A stretch of DNA of 50,919 nucleotides from DATAMF01 sp964472565 (GCA_964472565.1 CAYYNB010000019.1:1-50919), one strand, 5' to 3'; positions 7,609 to 16,792 are shown, numbered from the stretch's first letter. The notes: a model not told the origin generated them from the letters alone. Numbers and translations: made by a program.

Positions 7609-10317
7609 ATGATCAACGGGAAAAAACGCGATCCATTTCGCTCACAAACTATACTCGAAGCAGACAGTGGTAAGTTCCTATATTACCGGCTTGAAGCCCT
7701 GGAAGAGGCGGGTATTGCACAAGTTTCAGCACTTCCCTTCTCGATCAAAATTCTGCTTGAAGCCGTGCTGCGCAATAACAACGGGTTCGAGGTCACAGAT
7801 GAGGACATCAAAAACCTCGCCCAGTGGAGTCCCCAACAAAGTGAGGTGCGCGAAATTCCATTCAAGCCCGCGCGCGTCATTCTACAAGACTTTACCGGCG
7901 TCCCGTCGATGGTGGACCTGGCGGCGCTGCGCTCAGCTATGCAAAGAATGGGCGGCAACCCCAAACGGATTGAACCCTCGATCCCCGTCGATCTGGTTAT
8001 CGATCACTCAGTCCAGGTTGACAGCTTCGGCACACCTAACGCCATCGAGATTAATGCAGGCCTCGACTTTGAGCGCAACCGGGAGCGGTACGAATTTCTG
8101 CGGTGGGGACAATCCGCTTTTCACAAGCTGCGCGTAGTCCCGCCGTCTACCGGAATTATTCACCAGGTCAACCTGGAATATCTGGCACAGGGCGTACTGA
8201 CTGAAGAAATCGACGGGGTACACATTGTCTATCCTGACAGCCTGGTAGGGACCGACTCGCACACCACCATGATCAATGGCTTGGGCGTCGTTGGGTGGGG
8301 TGTCGGCGGGATCGAGGCGGAAGCAGTCATGCTAGGACAACCGCTCTACATGGTCATGCCGGAAGTAATCGGGTTCAAGCTGATTAACCGGCTGCCAGAG
8401 GGTGCAACCGCTACCGATCTCGTCCTGACTATCACTCAAATTCTGCGCACCAGAGGGGTTGTCGGGAAGTTCGTGGAATTCTATGGCAGCGGACTCAGTT
8501 CATTAAGTCTGGCTGACCGGGCAACCATCGCCAATATGGCCCCCGAATACGGCGCTACGATGGGATTCTTCCCGGTGGACAGCGAAACACTGCGCTATAT
8601 GCTGATCACCGGGCGATCTGCTGAACGGGTGAAGCTGGTCGAACAGTACACCCGCCTACAGGGGTTGTTCCGCACCGACGAAACCCCTGATCCCGTTTTC
8701 AGCGACACGCTTGAACTGGATATGAGTCAGGTTGTACCGAGTCTGGCTGGACCCAAGCGCCCACAGGACCGGATTCAACTCTCCGATATGAAAGCAACAT
8801 TCCAGAAAGCGCTGACCGCGCCAGTCAGCGAACGGGGATTCGCCCTCAACGAGACAGCTACCACCAAACGCGCGACCATTGCGGAAAATGGACATCAAAC
8901 GGAAATCGGTCATGGCGCGGTAGTTATCGCCGCGATCACAAGCTGCACCAATACCTCTAACCCTTCGGTGATGATCGGGGCCGGACTTCTTGCCAAAAAA
9001 GCAGTGGAACAGGGACTGCATGTGCCGTCTTACGTCAAAACAAGCCTTGCTCCGGGGTCCAAAGTAGTCACCGCGTATCTGGAAGAGGCGGGGTTACTCT
9101 CTTACCTGGAACAACTCGGTTTCTATCTCGTGGGGTATGGCTGCACTACCTGCATTGGGAACAGCGGGCCGCTGCCAGAAACGATAGCATCCGCGATTGA
9201 AGAAAATAATCTGGTAGCCGCTGCCGTACTAAGTGGAAACCGGAACTTTGAGGGGCGCGTGCATCCCTATGTTCGGGCCAATTATCTCGCATCGCCGCCG
9301 ATGGTGGTTGCTTATGCGCTGGCAGGCCGGGTTGATATTGATCTGACAGCAGAACCGATCAGCACCAATGCACAGGGTAAGCCGATCTATCTGCGGGACA
9401 TCTGGCCGACACAGCGCGAAGTGGCGGATGCTGTTGCAGCAGCGATCAAGCCCGACATGTTCCAGCGGGAATACAACAATGTCTATGAGGGCAACCCGAT
9501 CTGGAATGACATTCCCTTTGCTCAAGGCGATGTGTTCGAGTGGAATCCAAGCTCGACTTATGTTCAGGAACCGCCGTTTTTTGTCGATATAAGCCCAGAG
9601 CCTGCGCCGCTGGCGAATATCCAGGGCGCGCGAGCACTCGCGGTTCTGGGAGATTCGGTCACTACCGACCATATTTCACCGGCGAGCACCATCGCGCTCA
9701 CGAGTCCAGCCGCGCGCTACCTGATCGAATTAGGCGTTGCGCCGAAAGACTTTAACTCTTATGGCGCGCGCCGTGGGAACGACCGGATCATGGTGCGGGG
9801 AACCTTTGCCAATATCCGGCTGAAAAACCAGCTTGTCCCCGGCGTTGAAGGCGGCGTCACGATCTATCTTCCGACGGGGGAACAACTATCAATTTTCGAT
9901 GCAGCAGAACGCTATAAGGCCGATGGGACACCGCTGCTGGTGTTTGCCGGGAAAGAGTACGGTACAGGCAGTTCGCGCGATTGGGCCGCTAAGGGAACCT
10001 TCCTGCTAGGGGTGAAGGCGGTCATTGCGGAGAGTTTTGAGCGCATTCACCGCAGCAATTTAGTCGGGATGGGTGTGCTGCCGCTCCAGTTCAAACCGGG
10101 GGAGGACTTCAAATCACTGGGGCTGACGGGGCGTGAGGTTTACAATCTGGCTGGCATTACCGAAGACTTGAAGCCCGGACAGGATGTGCTGGTTCGGGTG
10201 CAGGGAACCACGAAAGAATTTACGGTGATCTGCCGCCTGGACACGCCGGTTGAGGTGAACTACTATCGTAACGGGGGTATTCTGCAAACGGTGCTGCGGA
10301 ACTTTTTGCGCGGGTAG
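7609..10317 (+). CDS. acnA: Aconitate hydratase, AcnA type
   Basis: TCA-cycle enzyme interconverting citrate and isocitrate via cis-aconitate, with a 4Fe-4S cluster. Cluster cysteines are visible at C446 (SCTNTS) and C512/C515 (GCTTCIGNSG). The N-terminal domains show DFTGVPSMVDLA and VGTDSHTTMINGLGV. The C-terminal swivel domain holds GDSVTTDHISPA and the substrate-binding EYGTGSSRDWAAKG. At 902 residues it matches the AcnA/IRP family rather than AcnB. AAAGGA lies ahead of the ATG. It is monocistronic, with its own -10 box and a strong terminator. Confidence 0.97.
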   Translation: MINGKKRDPFRSQTILEADSGKFLYYRLEALEEAGIAQVSALPFSIKILLEAVLRNNNGFEVTDEDIKNLAQWSPQQSEVREIPFKPARVILQDFTGVPSMVDLAALRSAMQRMGGNPKRIEPSIPVDLVIDHSVQVDSFGTPNAIEINAGLDFERNRERYEFLRWGQSAFHKLRVVPPSTGIIHQVNLEYLAQGVLTEEIDGVHIVYPDSLVGTDSHTTMINGLGVVGWGVGGIEAEAVMLGQPLYMVMPEVIGFKLINRLPEGATATDLVLTITQILRTRGVVGKFVEFYGSGLSSLSLADRATIANMAPEYGATMGFFPVDSETLRYMLITGRSAERVKLVEQYTRLQGLFRTDETPDPVFSDTLELDMSQVVPSLAGPKRPQDRIQLSDMKATFQKALTAPVSERGFALNETATTKRATIAENGHQTEIGHGAVVIAAITSCTNTSNPSVMIGAGLLAKKAVEQGLHVPSYVKTSLAPGSKVVTAYLEEAGLLSYLEQLGFYLVGYGCTTCIGNSGPLPETIASAIEENNLVAAAVLSGNRNFEGRVHPYVRANYLASPPMVVAYALAGRVDIDLTAEPISTNAQGKPIYLRDIWPTQREVADAVAAAIKPDMFQREYNNVYEGNPIWNDIPFAQGDVFEWNPSSTYVQEPPFFVDISPEPAPLANIQGARALAVLGDSVTTDHISPASTIALTSPAARYLIELGVAPKDFNSYGARRGNDRIMVRGTFANIRLKNQLVPGVEGGVTIYLPTGEQLSIFDAAERYKADGTPLLVFAGKEYGTGSSRDWAAKGTFLLGVKAVIAESFERIHRSNLVGMGVLPLQFKPGEDFKSLGLTGREVYNLAGITEDLKPGQDVLVRVQGTTKEFTVICRLDTPVEVNYYRNGGILQTVLRNFLRG

Positions 10318-10342
10318 AAGGCGCATCTGATCGCTAAAACAG

Positions 10343-10377
10343 AAAAAAGACCTCATTCACTCTTGAGGTCTTTTTTT
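10343..10377 (+). terminator. Rho-independent terminator of acnA
   Basis: AAAGACCTCA pairs with TGAGGTCTTT around the loop TTCACTCT, flanked by an A-run on the left and seven T on the right. The symmetry allows it to work in both directions. Confidence 0.9.
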
Positions 10378-10461
10378 CGCAGTCAGAAACGCATAAAGCG
10401 CATATAATAGAGAAGTTAGGGTAAGGTAGAATTAATTTCGTGTAGTGATGAAGGAGCAGGT

Positions 10462-11382
10462 ATGTCCAATATAGTCGTGGTAGGAAGCGCGAATGTGGAC
10501 CTTGTAGCGCGTGCATCACACATCCCGCGTCCTGGAGAGACTGTACTTGGGTACGGATTTGTGATGGCAATGGGCGGCAAAGGTGCTAATCAAGCTGTGG
10601 GTGCGGCCCGCTTAGGCGCTGATGTTACGTTTATCGCATGTGTAGGACAAGATAGCTTCGGTGATCAATGTTTAGCCGCTTATCAAACAGAAAACATTCA
10701 GACAAATTTTATTGTGCGTGATCCAGCAGAAGCCACCGGAATCGCGCTTATTTCAGTCGCGGAAGATGGAGAAAACAGCATTCTGGTCGCTTCAGGGGCT
10801 AATATGCGCCTGCTGCCCACCCATATTGATGTGGCAGCGCCTATTTTTCAGACTGCGAATGTGCTCCAACTTCAGCTTGAAGTGCCGCTGGAAACGAATC
10901 TTGCTGCTGCACGCCTCGCCCGGCAGCACGGTGTCAAAGTGATTCTCAACCCTGCCCCAGCGCGGACGCTCCCGGCGGAGCTGCTGAGTCTGGTGGACGT
11001 CATCACCCCCAACCGGATCGAGGCGGCGATGCTGATGGGGATCAGCGAAGAAGAAGTGGCGCACTATACAGACGAACAACTAGCCAAGGGAGTTCTGGCC
11101 CTCGGACCGGCTGAGGCCGTTATCACACTCGGCGCTCAAGGCGCACTGGTCACCGGATCATGGGGCTATACACGAGTCCCGGCTTTTAAAGTTACACCCA
11201 TTGACACGACTGCCGCCGGAGATGCATTTAATGCTGGATTAGCGGTTGCGCTGGCAGGTGGCAACGCATCACTGGAACAAGCCGCACGATATGCAGCCGC
11301 CTGCGGTGCATTAGCCACAACCAAGCTCGGCGCACAACCTTCGCTACCCACAGCGCAAGCGGTAGATGAATTAATCCATTAA
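10462..11382 (+). CDS. rbsK: Ribokinase (PfkB family)
   Basis: Cytoplasmic sugar kinase of the PfkB family, most like ribokinase (ribose + ATP to ribose-5-phosphate). The N-terminal substrate site reads GGKGANQAVGAARLGA. The C-terminal signature DTTAAGDAFNAG contains the catalytic Asp (D254) and the anion-hole glycine. The 306-residue length is standard. AAGGAG sits 6 nt before the ATG. A TATAAT lies at 10403-10408, but no ribose transporter or RbsR is nearby. It starts a tight run with the response regulator, histidine kinase and adenosyltransferase. Another PfkB sugar substrate cannot be excluded. Confidence 0.88.
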   Translation: MSNIVVVGSANVDLVARASHIPRPGETVLGYGFVMAMGGKGANQAVGAARLGADVTFIACVGQDSFGDQCLAAYQTENIQTNFIVRDPAEATGIALISVAEDGENSILVASGANMRLLPTHIDVAAPIFQTANVLQLQLEVPLETNLAAARLARQHGVKVILNPAPARTLPAELLSLVDVITPNRIEAAMLMGISEEEVAHYTDEQLAKGVLALGPAEAVITLGAQGALVTGSWGYTRVPAFKVTPIDTTAAGDAFNAGLAVALAGGNASLEQAARYAAACGALATTKLGAQPSLPTAQAVDELIH

Positions 11383-11399
11383 GAGAGGTGGGGAATCCA

Positions 11400-12098
11400 A
11401 TGGCTGCAAAGGTTCTCATTGTTGATGATGAACTCGCAATTCGCGATGCACTGGGGCGCAAACTACGCCGCGAGGGGTTTAATGTCACGCTGGCGGGAAG
11501 CGGGCTGGAAGGACTGCGCGCTTTTCATACCGAGCGCCCTGATCTCGTTATTCTCGACATCGTAATGCCGGAAATGGATGGATTGACCGTCTGCCAACGC
11601 ATCCGCGAGGTAGCAGAGACACCCGTTATGATGTTGTCGGCACAGGCTATCACTGAAGAAGACATTATTGAGGGACTCAACGCCGGGGCCGATGAATACC
11701 TTGTCAAACCGATCCGGCTCAATGAATTTGTGGCACGCGTACAGGCACTGCTGCGGCGATCCCAAATGACCACACAGGAATCGGAACCGGGCTATAACGA
11801 CGGGTACCTCAGCGTCGATCTGCAACGCCGTCATGTCCACGTCAACGGGCAGAAAATTCACCTGACACCCACTGAATTCAAGCTGCTGGTCGTGCTGCTT
11901 GAAAACGCGGGGCGCGTGGTCCAGCAGCGCGAACTGCTGGAACAAGTCTGGGGGCCGGAATACATTGATGATGTGTATTACCCACGCGTTTATATCAGCC
12001 AACTACGCCGGAAAATCGAACCGGATGCGGCCAATCCAACCTATATTCTGACGGAACACCGGGTCGGATACCGATTCGAGAAACAAGGGAATAATTAA
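11400..12098 (+). CDS. OmpR/PhoB-family response regulator
   Basis: 232 residues. The receiver domain (about 3-118) has the acidic pair D9/D10, the phosphoacceptor D53 in LVILDIVMPEMDG and the lysine in YLVKP. The C-terminal winged helix (about 130-228) has LTPTEFKLLVVLLENAGRVV and YISQLRRKIEPD, the OmpR/PhoB recognition signature. The frame is open from a GTG 12 nt upstream, but ATG 11400 was chosen because AGAGAGGTGG precedes it at good distance. It is followed after 7 nt by the sensor kinase gene, its likely cognate. Confidence 0.93.
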   Translation: MAAKVLIVDDELAIRDALGRKLRREGFNVTLAGSGLEGLRAFHTERPDLVILDIVMPEMDGLTVCQRIREVAETPVMMLSAQAITEEDIIEGLNAGADEYLVKPIRLNEFVARVQALLRRSQMTTQESEPGYNDGYLSVDLQRRHVHVNGQKIHLTPTEFKLLVVLLENAGRVVQQRELLEQVWGPEYIDDVYYPRVYISQLRRKIEPDAANPTYILTEHRVGYRFEKQGNN

Positions 12099-12105
12099 AC
12101 GAATT

Positions 12106-14322
12106 ATGGCCGTCATTTTACTTTTTAACGGCCTCACACTCGCATTAGCGCTCGGCCTGCTGACGCTGATTCTGTGGCATGATCCCAACAGCGAAGCGAA
12201 CCGCTATTATGCGTTGTTTCTGCTCATGATGGTGATCTGGGCATCCGGTTCGCTGCTAGGACGGGCCGCAGCCTACGTTAATGCCGGTGAAAGCACGATT
12301 CAAACCGGGCTACGCCTGCTAGATATTGGTTTCAGCGGCGCGAATCTCAGTATCTATATTTATAGTGTGGTGATTACAGGGGTTCAGGGGCGGCTTTTCC
12401 GAGTTATTTCGCTGATCGGATTGGTTGTTGTTTTCGCTTACCATCTCCTGCTGTTGTTCTCAAACGCTCCACGCGCATTCAGCATCAACGATAACGGGGT
12501 TCTGGTTTATAACTTTAACCAACCCAGTGCTATTCTGTACACAACCCTGCTGTTGGGAACCATGCTGATGGTGTGGCGCAACCGCCTCAAAATTCATGAT
12601 CAGCCTCTGATTGTCGGCATCCTCCTGTTCGCAACGGGTCAAATCCTGGCATTGTTCAGCCCGCGTTTTCGGATGGCCGGTGTATCGGAAAGCGTAAGCA
12701 CACTTGCCACGCTGATGATGAGCTATGCCGTTGTGCGCCGACAGATCATGGTGCCGCTGCTGGGACGAGCCAAACAACTCGAAGCTGTGCGCGACGTAGG
12801 ATTGGCGATCACCAGCCGTCTGCATCTTCAGGATACACTGTCCGCGATTGCGGCCCAAGCTGTCGGGCTGCTGGATGCTGATGGGGCCGCTATTTTTCTG
12901 AAAGGACAAAAAACACTTAAGCTGGCGGCGGTCTATAACCTTCCCCGGCAGTATGTCGGGTTAGAAATTCCTATTGGTGAAGGTGTGGTTGGAACCGTCG
13001 CACGGGAACAGCGCGGGCGGCGTGTCGATCATTATCACCGTGACTGGAAAGGGAAATCTGATCTGCCCCTGGCGCGTGAAACATTTGGGGCCGTTGCCAG
13101 TGTGCCTTTGATCTTTGCCGGGGAAGTCGTTGGTGTGCTGCTGGTGATCCAGGGGCGACAGGGACGTTTATTTGGCCGCGAAGATATGCATTTACTGGAA
13201 CTGTTAGGGCCGCAAGCCGCCGTTGCCATTACCAACAGCCGACTATTCGAGGCCGAACGCGGATTATCGAATGATTTAGCCATCGCCAAAAACCAACTGG
13301 AAATTGTCCTTACGAGCACTGAAAATCCCGTTGTCGCCATTGATCGCTCCCAGCGGATCATCTTTGCCAATCCCGCCGCCGTTCAACTGCTCGATATAAA
13401 AGACACATCTCCGATTGGACAGCGCATCCGCGAGGTGGTGCCGCCCACTTATTTGCCATCCAATCTCCGCCGCGCGCTGCGCATACTCCGCCAGCAGCAC
13501 GTTTATGTGTATGAGATTGCAGCGAATCAAAGCACTTTTTTGTGCCATGTAGCCGAATTGGAACGCGAAGGAACCGGGGGATGGGTGGTTGTTCTGAACG
13601 ACATCACCCAACTCAAAGAACTGGATCGCTTAAAAAGCCAGATGGTTCAGATGACCAGTCATGATCTCAAAAATCCGCTCCAGGCCGCCATGAGTTATGT
13701 CGAACTCCTGGCGGAAGATGGGCAGGATATTTTAACAAATGATATGCATGACTACATCAGCATGATTTGGACACAACTTACCCGCATGTTCCGGCTGATC
13801 AACGGGATTCTTGATTTGGAACGCGCCCAAACCGGAATACGCGTGCGGGAAGAATGCGTAATGGAAGATGTGATTGGCCGCGCGGTAGTCGATATGGCCG
13901 ATCAGGCGCGATCCAAGCAGATTACTTTACAGTTAGAAATAAAGGAAAAACTCCCACCGGTGCTGGGCGATCCGCAGCAGCTCTGTCAGGCATTCGCGAA
14001 TCTGGTTGATAATGCCATCAAATTTACGCCATCGGGGGGTGAGGTGGTGGTTCGCGCCTCCTTTACGCGGAAACATGTCCTGGTGGATGTTGCCGATAAA
14101 GGTGTGGGGATTCCGTTAGAAGATCAGACCAATATTTTTGAACGCTTCTACCGGGGAAAACAGCAGGGGCATGTTCATGTGGGCGGAACCGGATTAGGAT
14201 TGTCACTCGTTAAAGCCATTATCACGGGACATCAAGGGGAAATTAACTTCGAAAGCACGCCAGGGGAGGGGACCACTTTCCATATCCGGCTTCCCGCAAT
14301 GGATGAGAGAGGATCAGCATGA
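12106..14322 (+). CDS. Membrane sensor histidine kinase (7TM-GAF-PAS-HisKA-HATPase)
   Basis: 738 residues. About seven hydrophobic helices cover residues 1-215, the arrangement of the histidine kinase N-terminal 7TM region. A GAF domain (about 235-385) follows, then a coiled linker, then a PAS-like domain (about 395-495; NPVVAIDRSQRIIFANPAAVQLL). HisKA carries the phosphoacceptor H519 in TSHDLKNPLQ. The ATPase domain has NLVDNAIKF, DKGVGIP and GGTGLGLSLV. It should autophosphorylate and pass phosphate to the upstream response regulator. The ligand is unknown. The stop overlaps the adenosyltransferase start (ATGA), so the genes are translationally coupled. Confidence 0.93.
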   Translation: MAVILLFNGLTLALALGLLTLILWHDPNSEANRYYALFLLMMVIWASGSLLGRAAAYVNAGESTIQTGLRLLDIGFSGANLSIYIYSVVITGVQGRLFRVISLIGLVVVFAYHLLLLFSNAPRAFSINDNGVLVYNFNQPSAILYTTLLLGTMLMVWRNRLKIHDQPLIVGILLFATGQILALFSPRFRMAGVSESVSTLATLMMSYAVVRRQIMVPLLGRAKQLEAVRDVGLAITSRLHLQDTLSAIAAQAVGLLDADGAAIFLKGQKTLKLAAVYNLPRQYVGLEIPIGEGVVGTVAREQRGRRVDHYHRDWKGKSDLPLARETFGAVASVPLIFAGEVVGVLLVIQGRQGRLFGREDMHLLELLGPQAAVAITNSRLFEAERGLSNDLAIAKNQLEIVLTSTENPVVAIDRSQRIIFANPAAVQLLDIKDTSPIGQRIREVVPPTYLPSNLRRALRILRQQHVYVYEIAANQSTFLCHVAELEREGTGGWVVVLNDITQLKELDRLKSQMVQMTSHDLKNPLQAAMSYVELLAEDGQDILTNDMHDYISMIWTQLTRMFRLINGILDLERAQTGIRVREECVMEDVIGRAVVDMADQARSKQITLQLEIKEKLPPVLGDPQQLCQAFANLVDNAIKFTPSGGEVVVRASFTRKHVLVDVADKGVGIPLEDQTNIFERFYRGKQQGHVHVGGTGLGLSLVKAIITGHQGEINFESTPGEGTTFHIRLPAMDERGSA

Positions 14323-14873
14323 AAATCTATACCAAAACCGGGGATCAGGGTGAGACGAGTTTATTTGCAGGCGGGCGCGTTTCAAAGGGAGATGTGCGCC
14401 TGCATGCTTATGGAACCATCGATGAACTTAATACGATTCTGGGATTGGCCGTGGCCGCGGGATTAGCCGATGACATGCAAAAGCAGGTGCATCAGGTGCA
14501 GGCAGACTTATTTACTGTCGGAGGGGATTTGGCAACACCGCTTGATGCCAAAGCAAAGGGTATTGTGCGCGTGATACCCGCTATGACCGCACGCCTCGAA
14601 GCGGAGATTGATGCCTGGGAAGAGACGCTGCCGCCGCTCAAGAACTTTATCCTGCCGGGCGGAGGACTTACAGGTGCATTTTTGCACCAGGCGCGGACGG
14701 TATGCCGCCGGGCTGAACGCTGGATTGTTATGTTACAGGCCGATCAAGCAATGAATCAAGAAGCTTTACACTACGTTAATCGTCTGTCAGACTGGCTTTT
14801 TGTTGCAGCGCGGGTGGCTAATTTTCAAAGTGGACAGGTCGAAACGCCCTGGGTGCCTTCAAAAGAAGCGTGA
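14319..14873 (+). CDS. Cob(I)yrinic acid a,c-diamide adenosyltransferase, PduO type
   Basis: 184-residue ATP:corrinoid adenosyltransferase of the PduO/MMAB family, making adenosylcobalamin. The ATP-binding N terminus reads TKTGDQGETSLFAGGR.SKGD. YGTIDELN and the helix ARTVCRRAERW hold the arginines/glutamate of the active site, and LPGGG lies before it. Full length for the family. The start overlaps the histidine kinase stop by 4 nt, so its expression is tied to the two-component genes. No cobalamin-dependent enzyme or riboswitch was seen nearby. Confidence 0.93.
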   Translation: MKIYTKTGDQGETSLFAGGRVSKGDVRLHAYGTIDELNTILGLAVAAGLADDMQKQVHQVQADLFTVGGDLATPLDAKAKGIVRVIPAMTARLEAEIDAWEETLPPLKNFILPGGGLTGAFLHQARTVCRRAERWIVMLQADQAMNQEALHYVNRLSDWLFVAARVANFQSGQVETPWVPSKEA

Positions 14874-15219
14874 TTCACGAGAAACCTCTTGTTCTGATAC
14901 GAGACATATTAAATTACTAATTTTGATGTAAATCTTAAGTTATAAGAAATATATCATTTAACAAATAGCTTAAGGGAGAGATTTAACGATAAATATACCG
15001 GTGAAATTATTCACAAACGAACGCTAAAAAGAGGGGTGGCAGGCAAAAGAGTGTATGAGGACATGCCATTTCCATTTTGTTTAAACATGAGCGCTGCCAG
15101 GATTGATCCTGTTAAATGGTAGCGTTGGATTGAGTTTTGAATGCATGGCAGAGCTAATCGGGGCTGAACATATTTTCTGGGCTGATAGTGGGGGAGTAGG
15201 GTGTCATGCCAAATGCAAA

Positions 15220-15243
15220 GTGGGATAGTGGGATAGTGGGATT
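15220..15243 (+). repeat. Short tandem repeat, 8-bp unit, three copies
   Basis: GTGGGATA, GTGGGATA and GTGGGATT follow each other without gaps, about 100 bp upstream of the recombinase start. This may be slippage-prone DNA. Confidence 0.75.
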
Positions 15244-15278
15244 CATGGTGGGAATGTTGCATTATGGGATTTGCTGAA

Positions 15279-15320
15279 GTAACATAACTTAGGAAATGAT
15301 ACATCATAATCTTATGTTAC
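15279..15320. promoter_or_regulatory. Inverted pair of XerD-arm-like half-sites upstream of the recombinase
   Basis: GTAACATAA (15279-15287) and TTATGTTAC (15312-15320) are perfect 9-bp inverted repeats 24 bp apart. A smaller palindrome, ATGATACATCAT, sits between them at 15296-15307. The arm TTATGTTA equals the inner part of the classical XerD half of dif, and the arms point the same way as in dif, but the spacer is much longer than 6-8 bp. The right arm ends 21 bp before the recombinase ATG. It could be a recombination site or an operator for the recombinase. Confidence 0.45.
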
Positions 15321-15341
15321 GGGTCAAAAAAGGAAAAAATA

Positions 15342-16763
15342 ATGAAACGAACTGTCGTTTTAGACTATGTGGCAGCCGATGGAGCCTTTGCGGACTGGCT
15401 CAAAGCAGCGCTGGCTAAAGAAGACATTCGCGTTTTGGATAAGAATCCCCGAAAAGACAGCACTATCGCAATTCTTATTCTCTTGAGTCCGTATAGTTTA
15501 TCGGCACCTAACGTGCTTCAAACTGTGGATGAGGCCAAACAAGACGGTCAGCTTCTGATTCCGATTCTCATTCAAACTGTAGACAAAATTCCCTGGTATG
15601 TCGAAGCGGAACGAGTCGAGGATTTTACAACAGACCGCGATCAGGCTTTGCGGCGATTGGTGGGACGATATTTTCACAAACAGAATACCAATCTTACATT
15701 TGGCGAAGCGCGCGACCTGTATTTGAACCGGGCCACACTCAAATCGGCGCACACAATCGATTCCTACCGGCGCGCGCTCGATTTATTCTTCAATTTTCTG
15801 GAAGATCGCACCACAACCTATTTGCTCCCAATCCAAAAAGCGGGGTATGTGACGATTGCGGATACTCCCATTACCGAGCTAGCTGACGAAGATGCTCCGA
15901 TTTTGCTCCATTTTGCACAGTGGCTACTTTCACCGGGAGCAAATAAACCGAGTTATAAAGCGGCTACGGTAGAACTCCGACTGGCAGGGGTGCAAAACTG
16001 GCTCCAGTTTCTGGATGATTACGGCTGGCTTCCACGCCAGTTTCCGCTGGCGAAGGCCAAACGGATCGTACGGGATCAACTGAATGCCCGTTCACCGCAG
16101 CATGGACCGCCGCAGCCACCCGATCATATGGATGAAGTCATCTATTATTATGATCAACAGGAGCTTCCACCCCGTCTCAAAAAACCGAATGCCAACCCGG
16201 ATCAAATACAGCAGTGGGAACTCACCCGTCTCCGGAATCGGGCATTGCTGCATGCGCTGGCTGAAACGGGCGGACGGATCAGCGAAATATTGAGTCTGAA
16301 CCTGGATCAGTTTCCGCCGCGTTATCTCTATCAAAATGAGGTGCTGCGGGTGGAGGTTGTTGGCAAAGGCGGACATGCTTACTACCTGCGCTTTTTAGAC
16401 TCGCTGCCTGCCATTCGTGCTTATATCGAGGCACGCGGCTCAAACTTACTGGCATCGGCACAAGGGAATATTCCCTTGTTTGTCAGTCATGACGCGCGCT
16501 ACAACGGGAGCCGGATGAGCCGGATTATCGCATGGCGCGTGGTTCAGCGCGCTGCACGAGCGCTGGGGCTGCGAGACATCACCCCGCATGATTTCCGGCA
16601 TTGGCGCGCAACTCAACTGATCAACGCGGGACACTCACTCGATGTGGTACAGGATTATCTGGGACACCGTTCAGTGGAAACGACACGGGCGTATTATGCC
16701 CACACGGACCCGCTGCGCGTAGATGATGCAGCAAAAAACACCCATCTTCCCCCGCAGACATAA
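15342..16763 (+). CDS. Tyrosine recombinase (Xer-like) with N-terminal degenerate TIR domain
   Basis: 473 residues. Residues 1-112 follow the TIR fold order: VVLDYVAADGAFADWLKAAL as strand A and helix A, IRVLD, then ILILLSPYSLSAP, then DEAKQDGQLLIPILI, ending EDFTTDRDQALRRLV. The segment between strands B and C is very short, and the position of the NADase catalytic Glu is T61, so NAD hydrolysis is unlikely. Residues about 115-255 form a SAM-like core-binding domain. The catalytic domain has the complete set R312 (GGRISE), K342, H416-x-x-R419, H442 (LGHRS) and Y452 (YYAH). GGAAAAAAT precedes the ATG. It stands alone, with no excisionase, phage gene or second recombinase adjacent. The TIR part may mediate oligomerisation (inference). 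Confidence 0.85.
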   Translation: MKRTVVLDYVAADGAFADWLKAALAKEDIRVLDKNPRKDSTIAILILLSPYSLSAPNVLQTVDEAKQDGQLLIPILIQTVDKIPWYVEAERVEDFTTDRDQALRRLVGRYFHKQNTNLTFGEARDLYLNRATLKSAHTIDSYRRALDLFFNFLEDRTTTYLLPIQKAGYVTIADTPITELADEDAPILLHFAQWLLSPGANKPSYKAATVELRLAGVQNWLQFLDDYGWLPRQFPLAKAKRIVRDQLNARSPQHGPPQPPDHMDEVIYYYDQQELPPRLKKPNANPDQIQQWELTRLRNRALLHALAETGGRISEILSLNLDQFPPRYLYQNEVLRVEVVGKGGHAYYLRFLDSLPAIRAYIEARGSNLLASAQGNIPLFVSHDARYNGSRMSRIIAWRVVQRAARALGLRDITPHDFRHWRATQLINAGHSLDVVQDYLGHRSVETTRAYYAHTDPLRVDDAAKNTHLPPQT

Positions 16764-16765
16764 GC

Positions 16766-16791
16766 TTATCCGGGCCAAATGACCCGGATAA
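16766..16791. terminator. Hairpin between convergent genes
   Basis: TTATCCGGG (16766-16774) pairs perfectly with CCCGGATAA (16783-16791) in the 29-nt gap between the recombinase and the convergent membrane protein gene. The T-tract is weak, but the placement fits a two-way terminator. Confidence 0.65.
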
Positions 16792-16792
16792 C

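Larger units (their letters stand above)
14874..15341. other. 468-bp gene-poor AT-rich spacer before the TIR-recombinase gene
   Basis: No convincing gene is present. The first 150 bp are markedly AT-rich. A perfect octamer GTGGGATA is tandemly repeated at 15220-15235, with a third near-copy to 15243. The inverted pair GTAACATAA/TTATGTTAC lies at 15279-15320. A 98-residue minus-strand open frame here has no RBS or protein-like composition and was not called. No clear terminator for the upstream operon was found. Confidence 0.6.

Noticed and set aside
15011..15307. 98-codon minus-strand frame in the AT-rich spacer
   Set aside because: No SD, His/Tyr/Pro-rich low-quality sequence, and it contains the tandem octamers and half the inverted pair.
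15342..15680. TIR domain as an active NADase defence effector
   Set aside because: Catalytic Glu position is Thr, the loop is shortened, and it is fused to a complete recombinase with no sensor gene adjacent.
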